A stretch of DNA of 46,398 nt from Paludibacteraceae bacterium (GCA_017417025.1 JAFPZY010000057.1:1-46398), one strand, 5' to 3'. Shown: positions 8,202 to 16,113, numbered from the stretch's first letter. The notes: generated from the letters alone by a model not told the origin. Numbers and translations: made by a program.

Positions 8202-8313
8202 GACCTGTAATAGCATCGTAAGGCCTGTAATAGCATCGTAAGACCTGTAATAGCGCCGTAAGGCCTGTAATAGCGCCGTAAGGCCTGTAATAGCGTCTAA
8301 TACCTGTAAATAG
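8198..8313. repeat. 20-bp tandem repeat, 5 copies plus a degenerate end
   Basis: Units of the type GTAAGACCTGTAATAGCATC start at 8198, 8218, 8238, 8258 and 8278. A decayed copy (TAATACCTGTAAATAG) follows. Base changes alternate between AGACC/AGGCC and CATC/CGCC. The first unit supplies the recombinase stop codon (TAA at 8199-8201). The array fills the gap to the truncated secreted-protein gene. Confidence 0.9.
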
Positions 8314-8381
8314 TATAATTCGATAGTGCAGCTCGCACTCAAAAAAGAGCAAATGAACATTGACATAATGAGACACTTAAG

Positions 8382-9032
8382 CTAAGCGTCTGTGTGTGCC
8401 ATAACCGGCTCACAACAAACGCCCGTTTGAGGTGTACCACCTGTAGTCCACACGATTTCAACACTTGACAAATAGATGGCACCGCTATTAGAACGAATGC
8501 CGACATATTCATAATCTGCGTCAAATGTTATTGTTGCAGTTGTAGAAGTAGAACCGATTTTAGTGCCTTGCGTATTAGCATTATACAAATCACTTGCTGC
8601 TGTATATGCAGTATTAGAGCCATATACATCAATTGTATTTGAGCCACTACCTACAGTGATTTTAACTGACTTAACCTTACCTCCTGACACTGTAGATACA
8701 ATGCCCGAATTACTGTTTTTGGAACGCATTTGAATATTTCCACTGCTATCTTTGCCGCTATTACCAGCATACTTTGCATTGGAATTTTTGCTTACATTTG
8801 AGAAATCAGTATAAGTTGTACTCGTGGCAGCAAAATCATTTGCAGTCAACTCATCTGTGATTTCTTCTCCCCACGCATTTCCGACACCGAAAACGGAGGT
8901 CAGGAGGACCAGCAGCATCGCCAAAACAGACTGGCGAGACACTAACGAGAGAGAATCGGGTCGGGATCCTGCCCTGCCCTTAGCGGAGGCACCGACTGCC
9001 CCTGCTCTGCTAAATAGCTTAAGTTTTCTCAT
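8382..9032 (-). CDS. Secreted surface protein, apparently 3'-truncated
   Basis: 216 residues. It has a long positively charged N-region and then a hydrophobic core (VLAMLLVLLTSVFGVGNAWG) ending near residue 55, which makes an extended signal peptide like that of the divergent adhesin. One Ser/Thr/Asn-rich beta domain follows (residues 60-200), with VKSVKITVGSGSNTIDVYG and YVGIRSNSGAIYLSSVEIVW. In larger Prevotella-type surface proteins this module is followed by Ig-like repeats. Here it stops after WTTGGTPQ with an unrelated-looking end (TGVCCEPVMAHTDA). The gene therefore looks like the front part of a longer adhesin cut off near 8400, just before the 20-bp array and recombinase. It could be a decayed gene or a silent/alternative cassette. 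It is more AT-rich than the core genes. Confidence 0.7.
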   Translation of the reverse strand: MRKLKLFSRAGAVGASAKGRAGSRPDSLSLVSRQSVLAMLLVLLTSVFGVGNAWGEEITDELTANDFAATSTTYTDFSNVSKNSNAKYAGNSGKDSSGNIQMRSKNSNSGIVSTVSGGKVKSVKITVGSGSNTIDVYGSNTAYTAASDLYNANTQGTKIGSTSTTATITFDADYEYVGIRSNSGAIYLSSVEIVWTTGGTPQTGVCCEPVMAHTDA

Positions 9033-9154
9033 AATGTTAAAAATTTAAGTTGGTTATATTGTTGTACATTTTTTGTGCAATACTATAAGGCTCCCTGCCT
9101 TGTCCGGCACCCGATGAAATATTCGTGCCCGCCGCCCAATAACGGGAACGCGTC

Positions 9155-9317
9155 CTTTGACATATTGATAAGACTGAAAAAAGACAGACACCGCATTTGC
9201 CGTGCCTGACTGAAGAACCAATCTCTCTGTACTGCAGCCAATATTCATTGCCACAAGCAGATATTTCCTTGCCACACTGGCACAGACTCTTTTTTCAGTC
9301 ATTTCAATATTTCAAAG
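9155..9317. repeat. 30-bp inverted-repeat pair enclosing 103 bp (candidate invertible segment)
   Basis: The left arm (9155-9184) and right arm (9288-9317) are inverted copies. They match over 13 bases (TCTTTTTTCAGTC), then 3 bases with two mismatches, 7 bases (TCAATAT), one mismatch, and 6 bases (TCAAAG). The spacer is 9185-9287. The pair lies between two divergent genes for secreted proteins (minus strand from 9032, plus strand from 9426) and about 1 kb from an invertase-type recombinase. Weak similarity continues outside both arms (CGCGTT, then GTTAT and GGG-rich stretches). No textbook TTG-20-TAnnTTTG promoter is evident in the spacer, so a promoter switch is inferred from layout, not from a visible promoter. 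Confidence 0.75.
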
Positions 9318-9425
9318 AGCACACGCGCCTTGCGCGTTGGTTATGTCTGGTCGCGGGGCATTGGGTTGCCCTCCGGTCACAAAATAGCAAAACAAACAAC
9401 ATGTTTAACTAAAATCATTGATTTT

Positions 9426-12400
9426 ATGAAACACTTAAAAAATCTTTTATCGCAGCCCTCTGCCGGCAAGGCATCTGCTGCGGTTGTCGGTCAGCCGTCG
9501 GCTCACCGTCGGTATTCAAGGCTTAAACACCTTGCTCTGATGCTCTGCTTCCTCCTCGGCAGTCTGAATGTGTGGGGTGCGGATGTTATCGTCACTCTTG
9601 ACAACATCGGTACGTCGCTTACTTCAACAGCGAATACCACGGCTTCAACTGCCGATATCATTGCCACCGGCACGGAGGACGAGTACACATTGAATTATTA
9701 TCAATGTAAAAAGCAAGGAAGTGCAATGTTTATGACTAAGTCTGTCAACCCTTACATTTCCAATAAAACGCCTATGCCGGGAAATATAAAATCTGTTGAG
9801 GTGTTTATCAACAGCGGAGCATCAGGCAAAACCACTTATAACTGTGCATTTAGTGCGACTGAATGCAATGCCGCTAATGCAGCCACAGGTGTTGGTGCAG
9901 TGAAAATTACAGGTGGTAATAGTAACACTTTTGAGGCAGATGTTGAGGGAAAGTATTTTCTCATAACATTAGGTAATGCCAACAATGGTCAGGTGCTGAA
10001 ATTAGTCATCACTTGTGATGGCGAAAGTGGTAGCGGTCAAACGGGCGATTCTGATGTTCCGGTTACAGGAGTTACATTGGATGGAAGTTCAATCACTTTG
10101 ACGGTAGATGAAACACAGACATTGGAGGCAACAGTTACCCCTGATGACGCAACCAACAAGAATGTCGCTTGGGAGTCGAGCGATGAGGCTGTGGCAACTG
10201 TTTCAAATGCAGGTCTGGTAACAGCAGTTGGTGCAGGTGATGCAACCATTACCTGTAAATCCGTTGCGGATGATACTAAGTTCGCCACTTGTGCAGTACA
10301 CGTAAATGCTTCTCCGTATACAAAATCTACTTTGATTTTCACTGCTGCTTGCGGTGGTTCCGGGACGGCAAGTGATGGTGCAGAATGGATAGTGACATCG
10401 GATGGATCCGAATCCAGTTTTGACAATGCAAAAGGAATTCACTATGGTACCGGCAGTGGCGCAGTTCAGTATATCCAACTTGCAACAAGTGATATAGAGG
10501 GAACAATTGCAAAAGTAGTAGTAAACGCAAGTACTGCATCTGGTGTTTCTGCAACTGCATCTGTTACGATAGGTGGTGACGCCTTTGGAGGTGATGCTCA
10601 ATCTCTTACAGGCACGGCGGCTGAATATACATTCACGGGTTCTGCTTCCGGTAAGATTATCGTATTGGTAACGAAACCAAGTAGTGCAACTAAAGCTATT
10701 TATGTTAAATCAATAGTTGTATATTATATTGCTGCACCTTCAAAGACTCCGGCAGGCTTGGCATATGCCGATGCGGATTTGAGTAAATTGGTGAAATTGG
10801 GTGCAAGTTTTACCGCTCCGACTTTGGATAATCCGAATAGTTTGAGTGTTGCATATACAAGTAGCAATACCGATGTAGCAGAAGTTGCAGCAAATGGAGC
10901 TGTTACTATCAAGGCTGTGGGCGTTGCAGAGATTACTGCATCGTCGGAAGAGACAGAGACATACAAAGCAGGCTCGGCTAAATATAAAATCTATGTAGTA
11001 GCTCATGAAGGTACAGAGGCTGATCCTTATACCGTTGCAGATGCACGCGTAGTTATTGACAAAGGCGAGACAGGAATTGCAGACCAATACGTAAAAGGAA
11101 TCGTTAGTAAGATTGTAACTGCTTACAATTCAGAATACGGAAATATAACTTATGAGATTTCTGATGACGGAACTACCGAGGCTGCACAATTGCGTGCTTT
11201 CAGAGGATTCGACAAGGATGGAGCGTGGTTTACTTCCGAGGATGATGTAATGGTAGGTGACGAGGTTGTTGTTAAGGGGCAGTTTGCGATATATGGGACT
11301 ATCTACGAGCTCGATGCCAACAACCAGCTCGTTTCTCTCAATCGCACCAAAACAGTAGCCGGTCTTGAATATGCAGAAACGGCAATTGAGAAGAATATCG
11401 GTGATGCTGCATTTACTAATACCTTAACCAACCCGAATAGTTTGGAGGTTTCCTACAGCAGTACAGCTACGGATGTTGCAACGGTTGATGAAAATGGAGA
11501 AGTAACAATCGTTGGTATGGGTACAACTACCATCAAAGCAACTTTTGCAGGAAACGCTTCCTATTTGGCAGATGAGGTTTCTTACACTTTGACTGTTAAT
11601 GATCCTTCGTTAGTTAAAGTGACGTTCGACGCGACGGTAGATATTGCTTCCGACAATGCAGAGGGAATCACCAAAAACGGAGTTAATATCAAAGCTTCTC
11701 ACGTAGATGGAGTTAATGGATCAAACAATCCTATTAACTATTATCAATGTTTCAAGAATGAGACATTTACTGCAACTTGCACTTTAGGAGACATCAAACG
11801 TATAGAGTTCTCATGCACATCTTCCAATCCCGCAAGTGGATTTGGTGCAAGTTATGCAGATGGTGTCTGGACAGGCAGTGCTGCAGTTATAGAGCTAAAG
11901 GCTACAGAGAAGCAGGTACAAATGAATACTGTAACCGTTTATTACAAGGTAGATGCACGCGCTGAGGCTGGTTTGGCTTATGAGACGACAGCCATTGATA
12001 AGCACGTAGGCGATGCAGCATTTGTAAACACACTGACCAACCCGAATAACTTGGCGGTTGCTTATGAAAGTAGCAATACCGATGTAGCAGAAGTTGCCAA
12101 TGATGGAACTGTAACCATCAAGGCAGAAGGCACAGCAACGATTACTGCTTCTTTTGAAGGCAATGAAGATTACAAACCCGCAAGCGTTTATTATACTCTG
12201 ACTATAAATGAGGCAGGTTTGGATAATGTGACTTTCGATGCTACGAGTGATTACACAGCAGATGCAAGCACATTGACTTTGTCTAAAGGTGGATTTACAC
12301 TAACATTCACTAGCGGAGTAATGAATAATCAATCTGAATATCGCTTGTATCAAGGTCAGACTATGACTTTGTCTTCGAGTGATTATATAATCAAGAAGAT

Positions 12401-14258
12401 TGAGTTTGTTTGCTCCTCCGGCAACCCGATAACCGGTTTTGATGACGAAACCGGTTTGGATAAAACAAATAACCGCTGGACAGGCAAAGCGAACAAGGTA
12501 GAACTGACTGCTTCAAACAAGCAAGTTCGTATAGAGCAAATGATTGTTTACTACGTTGAGGATACCCGTGCCGCTTCTGGTTTGGCTTGGAGCACTGATG
12601 AAGTAGAAATCACGCTTGGTGATGCATTTACTCCTGCAAATCTCGTTAACCCGAATAGCATTGACGCAAGTGCAATCACTATCGCAAGTGACAATACCGA
12701 TTTGGCAGTTGTTAATGATGGCGTTGTTTCGCTTGAGGCAGATGCAACAGGCACGGCTCATATTACCGCTACCTTTGCAGGGAATGACGACTATAAACCT
12801 GCAACTGCGTCTTACACAATCATCGTGAACGATCCTACTCCGACCATTTATGTTGACAAACTGAATGTTAACTTCACCTCTGTCAAAGTAGGTAATGAAG
12901 TACCTGCTGCTCAAACTATTAGCGTAACTCTCACCAACGTGGCTGCTGTAACCGCAACTCTTGGTGGTGACAATGCTGACGCATTCGGTATTTCTACTGA
13001 ATCATTGACAGAAAGTGGTGATATTACTATCTCGGTTCTTGCAAATACCGATGCCGCTGCTTCGTATTCAGCAACGCTGACCATCAGCGATGGCGAGGAA
13101 GGTGCAGCAGACAAGACGGTTAACCTGTCCTTCGAAGTTGTTGTTGAAGACGATGTAACCGGTACTTGGACACTTGTTACCGACGCAACAACTCTTGCAG
13201 CAGGTAAGAAAGTAATCATCGCTCAATACGTTGAAGCTGATGGTGCTATCAATACTATGGCCGCTCAAAAGAACAATAACCGAGGTGTCATTGCAAGTAC
13301 TGTTGCTGGTACAACCCTGACTCCGGCTGATGGTACTAAGGTAATGACACTGGCTGATGCTGGCGAAGGCAAGTTCTATCTGATGACTTCGGATGGCGAG
13401 TATCTCTACAATGCTTCTACAAGTGGTACTAGTTATTTGAGAACTAAAGAAGAGGCTGATGACGCTTCTTGGACGATTGCAGCAAATGCACAAGGTAAGG
13501 CTACTATTACTTCTGTAGAGAACACGAACCGTACCATCATGCGTTACAATGAGAATGGTTCTAACCCGGCTCTCTTCAACTGCTATGCATCTGGTCAAAG
13601 CGACATCGCTCTGTATATGCTTGAAGAAACAACTCCCGAACCTGTTTATGAGAATATTCGTGAAGGGGCCGTTGCCGGCAAGTACTATACTATCTGCTTG
13701 TCAAAGAAAGTGGTTGCTTTCCGTGGCGGTAGTTTCTGGACATTGAACAAACGTAGCGCAAGCGTTGCATATCTTGAGGAAGTTACCGGCGTACTGCCTG
13801 CAGGTACTCCGTATATCTTCAGTGTAAGTGATAATAAACTTGAAGTAGTTTACGAGGGTGAAGCAACTTCTACAGCTCAGGCAAATGGTGCACTCCGTGG
13901 TACATTTGCAGATTTGGTTCAAGAGGAGATTGATGGCATAGGTCAAACAGAACAATCTGACATCTATCTGTTGTCCAACAATACACTTTGGAACGTTACC
14001 GCTACTGGATCTTCCAACAACAAGATACTTGCAGGACGTGCATACATCGTCTTCAAAGATCTCCATGAAGTGACAGAAGCTCCGCAGTCTGTTCCCGGCC
14101 GCCGCGTGGTTGCAATGCCAATGCACAAGGATAACACTACCGGCATTGACGCTGTGAACATGAATGTAGAAGGCGTACAGAAAGTGGTGGTTGACGGACA
14201 CATGTACATCGTGCGCGACGGCAAGATGTTCGACGCAACCGGCAGACTGGTAAAATGA
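9426..14258 (+). CDS. Large modular surface adhesin with bacterial Ig-like repeats
   Basis: 1610 residues. The start is MKHLKNLLSQ at 9426; upstream in-frame codons are unlike a signal peptide. The extended signal peptide ends near SLNVWGA (about residue 53). Approximate modules are: a beta domain to 205; a Big_2 Ig-like domain at 211-294 (VTGVTLDGSSITLTVDE); a jelly-roll-like domain at 295-435; Ig-like repeats beginning near 441, 644, 846 and 1049, each with AGL(A/E)Y or SGLAW and later NPNSL/NPNNL; an OB-fold-like DUF6359 type domain at 528-640; VTFDA domains at 730 and 932; a beta domain with TISDGEEG near 1138-1243; a lectin-like region at 1244-1402; and a final domain with the tail VVVDGHMYIVRDGKMFD. 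It is predicted to be surface-exposed and to bind host or glycan ligands (inferred). Base composition is clearly more AT-rich than its neighbours. The inverted-repeat segment lies just upstream. Confidence 0.88.
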   Translation: MKHLKNLLSQPSAGKASAAVVGQPSAHRRYSRLKHLALMLCFLLGSLNVWGADVIVTLDNIGTSLTSTANTTASTADIIATGTEDEYTLNYYQCKKQGSAMFMTKSVNPYISNKTPMPGNIKSVEVFINSGASGKTTYNCAFSATECNAANAATGVGAVKITGGNSNTFEADVEGKYFLITLGNANNGQVLKLVITCDGESGSGQTGDSDVPVTGVTLDGSSITLTVDETQTLEATVTPDDATNKNVAWESSDEAVATVSNAGLVTAVGAGDATITCKSVADDTKFATCAVHVNASPYTKSTLIFTAACGGSGTASDGAEWIVTSDGSESSFDNAKGIHYGTGSGAVQYIQLATSDIEGTIAKVVVNASTASGVSATASVTIGGDAFGGDAQSLTGTAAEYTFTGSASGKIIVLVTKPSSATKAIYVKSIVVYYIAAPSKTPAGLAYADADLSKLVKLGASFTAPTLDNPNSLSVAYTSSNTDVAEVAANGAVTIKAVGVAEITASSEETETYKAGSAKYKIYVVAHEGTEADPYTVADARVVIDKGETGIADQYVKGIVSKIVTAYNSEYGNITYEISDDGTTEAAQLRAFRGFDKDGAWFTSEDDVMVGDEVVVKGQFAIYGTIYELDANNQLVSLNRTKTVAGLEYAETAIEKNIGDAAFTNTLTNPNSLEVSYSSTATDVATVDENGEVTIVGMGTTTIKATFAGNASYLADEVSYTLTVNDPSLVKVTFDATVDIASDNAEGITKNGVNIKASHVDGVNGSNNPINYYQCFKNETFTATCTLGDIKRIEFSCTSSNPASGFGASYADGVWTGSAAVIELKATEKQVQMNTVTVYYKVDARAEAGLAYETTAIDKHVGDAAFVNTLTNPNNLAVAYESSNTDVAEVANDGTVTIKAEGTATITASFEGNEDYKPASVYYTLTINEAGLDNVTFDATSDYTADASTLTLSKGGFTLTFTSGVMNNQSEYRLYQGQTMTLSSSDYIIKKIEFVCSSGNPITGFDDETGLDKTNNRWTGKANKVELTASNKQVRIEQMIVYYVEDTRAASGLAWSTDEVEITLGDAFTPANLVNPNSIDASAITIASDNTDLAVVNDGVVSLEADATGTAHITATFAGNDDYKPATASYTIIVNDPTPTIYVDKLNVNFTSVKVGNEVPAAQTISVTLTNVAAVTATLGGDNADAFGISTESLTESGDITISVLANTDAAASYSATLTISDGEEGAADKTVNLSFEVVVEDDVTGTWTLVTDATTLAAGKKVIIAQYVEADGAINTMAAQKNNNRGVIASTVAGTTLTPADGTKVMTLADAGEGKFYLMTSDGEYLYNASTSGTSYLRTKEEADDASWTIAANAQGKATITSVENTNRTIMRYNENGSNPALFNCYASGQSDIALYMLEETTPEPVYENIREGAVAGKYYTICLSKKVVAFRGGSFWTLNKRSASVAYLEEVTGVLPAGTPYIFSVSDNKLEVVYEGEATSTAQANGALRGTFADLVQEEIDGIGQTEQSDIYLLSNNTLWNVTATGSSNNKILAGRAYIVFKDLHEVTEAPQSVPGRRVVAMPMHKDNTTGIDAVNMNVEGVQKVVVDGHMYIVRDGKMFDATGRLVK

Positions 14259-14303
14259 TTGTAGAGTAAAGTGATTTATCAACCTTCTAATTATTGAAAG
14301 ATT

Positions 14304-14444
14304 ATGAAAACGATGAAATCAGAATATCAGTCCCCGCGCGTGGACGTAATGAATATGATTCCTGAATCAGGTTTGTTGCAAGCCGCAAGTGGTCCTGCTT
14401 TGCAAATATCATTCGATCCTACTCAAAATAAGACCAGTGATTAA
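14304..14444 (+). CDS. 46-residue peptide of the Bacteroidales YxxPxxxV type
   Basis: ATG at 14304 opens a 46-codon frame, 45 bases after the adhesin stop. MKSEYQSPRVDVMNMIPES and GLLQAASG resemble short Bacteroidales peptides of the pattern MKKxYxxPxxxVxxxxxxxLLAxSG. These are frequently found near surface-protein genes and have no established role. There is no signal peptide or membrane segment. A strong terminator follows 45 bases downstream, so adhesin and peptide probably share a transcript. The small-residue AASG motif may be a processing point, by analogy with leader peptides only. Confidence 0.65.
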   Translation: MKTMKSEYQSPRVDVMNMIPESGLLQAASGPALQISFDPTQNKTSD

Positions 14445-14488
14445 GCAGTAAAAGAACTCGTCCGCAAGGACATAAGATAACTTTATAG

Positions 14489-14525
14489 AGGAGGAGGTGT
14501 GCATTTGGGCACACCTCTTCCTTTT
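14489..14525 (+). terminator. Terminator after the adhesin-peptide unit
   Basis: GGAGGAGGTGTGC pairs with GCACACCTCTTCC around the loop ATTTGG, and CTTTTCCTT follows. The long stem and T-rich tail make a confident Rho-independent terminator. Confidence 0.85.
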
Positions 14526-14560
14526 CCTTGCGGTGATTTGTCGCAGGGGAGAAGGCAACA

Positions 14561-14663
14561 GGGGAATTGATAATTGATATTTACCGCAGGCTGGAGGCCT
14601 GCGTACCCGGCGGGGGAATTTGATAGTTGATATTTATCGCAGGCTGGAAGCCTGCGTACCCAG
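14561..14663. repeat. 52-bp direct repeat, 2 copies with internal hairpin
   Basis: Two near-identical units start at 14561 and 14613 (GGGGAATTGATAATTGATAT-like, then CGCAGGCTGGAGGCCTGCG). The second half of each can form a short GCAGGC/GCCTGC hairpin. No coding role is seen. Confidence 0.75.
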
Positions 14664-14700
14664 TGTACCCTGCGTACCCGGTGTGGCCAGTGTGTCCGGC
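14656..14700. repeat. 9-bp degenerate tandem repeat, 5 copies
   Basis: Units GTACCCAGT, GTACCCTGC, GTACCCGGT, GTGGCCAGT and GTGTCCGGC follow each other at 9-bp spacing. The array lies shortly before the CTAGACGAA-type 9-bp array and has the same period but a different sequence. Confidence 0.65.
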
Positions 14701-14763
14701 GGGGCAGGAGAAAATGGCAAAGGCTTCCGGTGGGGGGGAGTTTGCAGAATAATATCAAAAAAC

Positions 14764-14794
14764 TTGCATAAATGGAAAATAAGCATTATCTTTG
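14764..14794 (+). promoter_or_regulatory. Promoter ahead of the 9-bp array and four-helix-bundle gene
   Basis: TTG at 14764-14766, 20 nt, then TATCTTTG at 14787-14794 gives a perfect Bacteroidetes promoter. Transcription would start near 14800, so the whole 200-base repeat array becomes the 5' leader of the downstream gene's mRNA. Confidence 0.85.
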
Positions 14795-14810
14795 CAGCCG
14801 GAAAACAAAA

Positions 14811-15010
14811 TAGACGGACTAGACGAACTAGACGGGCTAGACGAACTAGACGAACTAGACAAACTAGACGGACTAGACAAACTAGACGGACTAGACAAAC
14901 TAGACGGACTAGACAAACTAGACAAACTAGACAAACTAGACGGACTAGGCGAACTAGACGGACTAGAAGAGCTAGACGAACTAGACGAACTAGACGAACT
15001 AGACCAACTA
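14811..15010. repeat. 9-bp CTAGACGAA-type tandem array, about 22 copies
   Basis: Units of the form CTAGACGAA, CTAGACGGA and CTAGACAAA run without interruption for 200 bases. Because 9 is a multiple of 3, all frames stay open and read as LDE/LDG/LDK or RRT/RQT repeats; no start codon or domain supports a real protein. The array sits in the leader between the promoter at 14764 and the gene at 15035. A second shorter array of the same unit follows that gene. Confidence 0.95.
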
Positions 15011-15034
15011 CTACACTGCTAAACTGACCTGCTT

Positions 15035-15598
15035 ATGTCTAAGTATCTTAACAACGGTGGTTTCTTGAGGTATCCGTGCAATTACCGCAACCTTGTATCA
15101 TACAAGAAGACCGTGATATTGTATGACATGACAGTTTACTACATAACCGCCTACCTCAAGCCCTCTGACCGTACATACGACCAGATGAAACAGGCGGCAC
15201 GCTCCGGCAAACAGAACATAGTAGAAGGTCTGGAGGACAGAATAACTTCAACGGACACAGGACTGCATCTTGTGAATGTTGCACGTGGCAGCCTGCAAGA
15301 GTTGCGGGAGGATTATGAAGATGAATTGAGGTCGAACCGTATGGAGCAGTGGCAACAGGGACATAGCCGCTATGCCGGTATGTTGCAGTTCTGCACTGCG
15401 CACAATGAGATTGATGATTATATGGCTTGGTATGGCAAGTGGGACAGAGAGACGTTTTGCAATGTTGCACTGACGCTCATTCATCAGGCGGACAGAGGGC
15501 TGATGAAACTCTTGCAGCAGATGGAGGCGGATTTCCTTGCAGAGGGCGGAGTGAAGGAACGCATGTTTGCCGCCCGCAAACAACAACGCGGCTATTAG
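15035..15598 (+). CDS. Four-helix-bundle protein (23S rRNA IVS/S23-type, with suffix domain)
   Basis: 187 residues. The segment DQMKQAARSGKQNIVEGLEDRI with the following helices matches the four-helix-bundle proteins related to those encoded in 23S rRNA intervening sequences. The C-terminal part (CNVALTLIHQADRGLMKLLQQMEADF, residues about 146-171) matches the four-helix-bundle suffix type found in Bacteroidetes. The molecular function of the family is unsettled; a positively charged bundle suggests nucleic-acid binding, as in Avd-like accessory proteins. The ATG at 15035 is used, but a start at 15128 (MTVYYITAY) is possible. The gene is bracketed by 9-bp arrays of one shared unit, which suggests it may have moved or evolved together with the repeats. 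Confidence 0.82.
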   Translation: MSKYLNNGGFLRYPCNYRNLVSYKKTVILYDMTVYYITAYLKPSDRTYDQMKQAARSGKQNIVEGLEDRITSTDTGLHLVNVARGSLQELREDYEDELRSNRMEQWQQGHSRYAGMLQFCTAHNEIDDYMAWYGKWDRETFCNVALTLIHQADRGLMKLLQQMEADFLAEGGVKERMFAARKQQRGY

Positions 15599-15610
15599 AA
15601 TAAGGAAGAA

Positions 15611-15699
15611 TGACCAGAATGACTAGAAGAACTAGAAGAACTAGATGAACTAGTGGAACTAGAAGAACTAGACGGACTAGACGAACTAGAACAACTACG
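15611..15699. repeat. Second 9-bp CTAGAAGAA-type array, about 10 copies
   Basis: Starting 13 bases after the four-helix-bundle stop codon, units such as CTAGAAGAA, CTAGATGAA, CTAGTGGAA and CTAGACGGA repeat about ten times. The unit is the same as in the array at 14811-15010, so the gene is flanked on both sides in the same orientation. Confidence 0.92.
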
Positions 15700-15728
15700 A
15701 TAACAAACCAATAACTTTACACACTATT

Positions 15729-15887
15729 ATGAAGTACAAATGCGATGTATGCGGCTGGGAGTATGACCCCGCCGTAGGCGTGCCTGAAGCAGGCATAGCG
15801 CCCGGGACAGCATGGGAAGACCTGCCCGCCGATTTCGAGTGCCCGCTGTGCGGCGTAGGCAAAGACGACTTTTCACCGGCAGAGTGA
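15729..15887 (+). CDS. Rubredoxin
   Basis: 52 residues, the standard rubredoxin length. The four Fe-binding cysteines are in two CxxCG motifs: CDVCG (C5, C8) and CPLCG (C38, C41). The conserved [22 protein letters not shown] segment lies between them. It is a small cytosolic one-electron carrier. The probable partner is the flavodiiron protein encoded 1.9 kb away at 17764, since these reduce O2 or NO with electrons from rubredoxin. The start follows a weak TAACTTTA box at 15712-15719. The last codons lie in the first unit of a 44-bp tandem duplication. Confidence 0.96.
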   Translation: MKYKCDVCGWEYDPAVGVPEAGIAPGTAWEDLPADFECPLCGVGKDDFSPAE

Positions 15888-15960
15888 GGAGTATCCGTTT
15901 GCAGGAAGAGGAGTCTTCACCGGCAGAGTGAGGAGTATTTGCTTGCAGGAAGAGGACTTG
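15873..15960. repeat. 44-bp tandem duplication at the rubredoxin 3' end
   Basis: The unit beginning TCACCGGCAGAGTGAGGAGT starts at 15873 and again at 15917. The first copy includes the last rubredoxin codons and stop. The second is non-coding. The two copies differ at only a few bases, so the duplication is recent. Confidence 0.88.
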
Positions 15961-16011
15961 AGGGCCGGCAACGGCTGACTTGTTTTCTTGTTTTGCATGA
16001 ATGCAAAAATA

Positions 16012-16042
16012 AAGAAAAGTGCACTTTTGATGCACTTTTCTT
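16012..16042. terminator. Bidirectional terminator between rubredoxin and degP
   Basis: AAGAAAAGTGCA pairs perfectly with TGCACTTTTCTT around a 7-base loop. The A/T-rich stem base gives a T-rich tail in both directions, which suits two converging genes. Confidence 0.8.
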
Positions 16043-16113
16043 GTTCTTTGCTTTGCGGCTCTGCTTGCGGGGGCTTTTTGCAGCGTTGCTCTGCTTGGGG
16101 AAGTGGGCGGTTG

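Noticed and set aside
8198-8313. CRISPR array
   Set aside because: Units are directly adjacent without variable spacers, and no cas genes are present. The same holds for the other arrays in the window.
7527-9032. Insertion sequence or integrated element around the recombinase
   Set aside because: The recombinase is of the small invertase type; no terminal inverted repeats, target duplication or cargo genes are visible.
14792-15027. Open frames reading LDELDGLDEL- and RRTRRTRQTR-type repeats
   Set aside because: They are by-products of the 9-bp array (9 is a multiple of 3). One begins with TTG inside the promoter -7 box, and neither has a domain or initiation signal.
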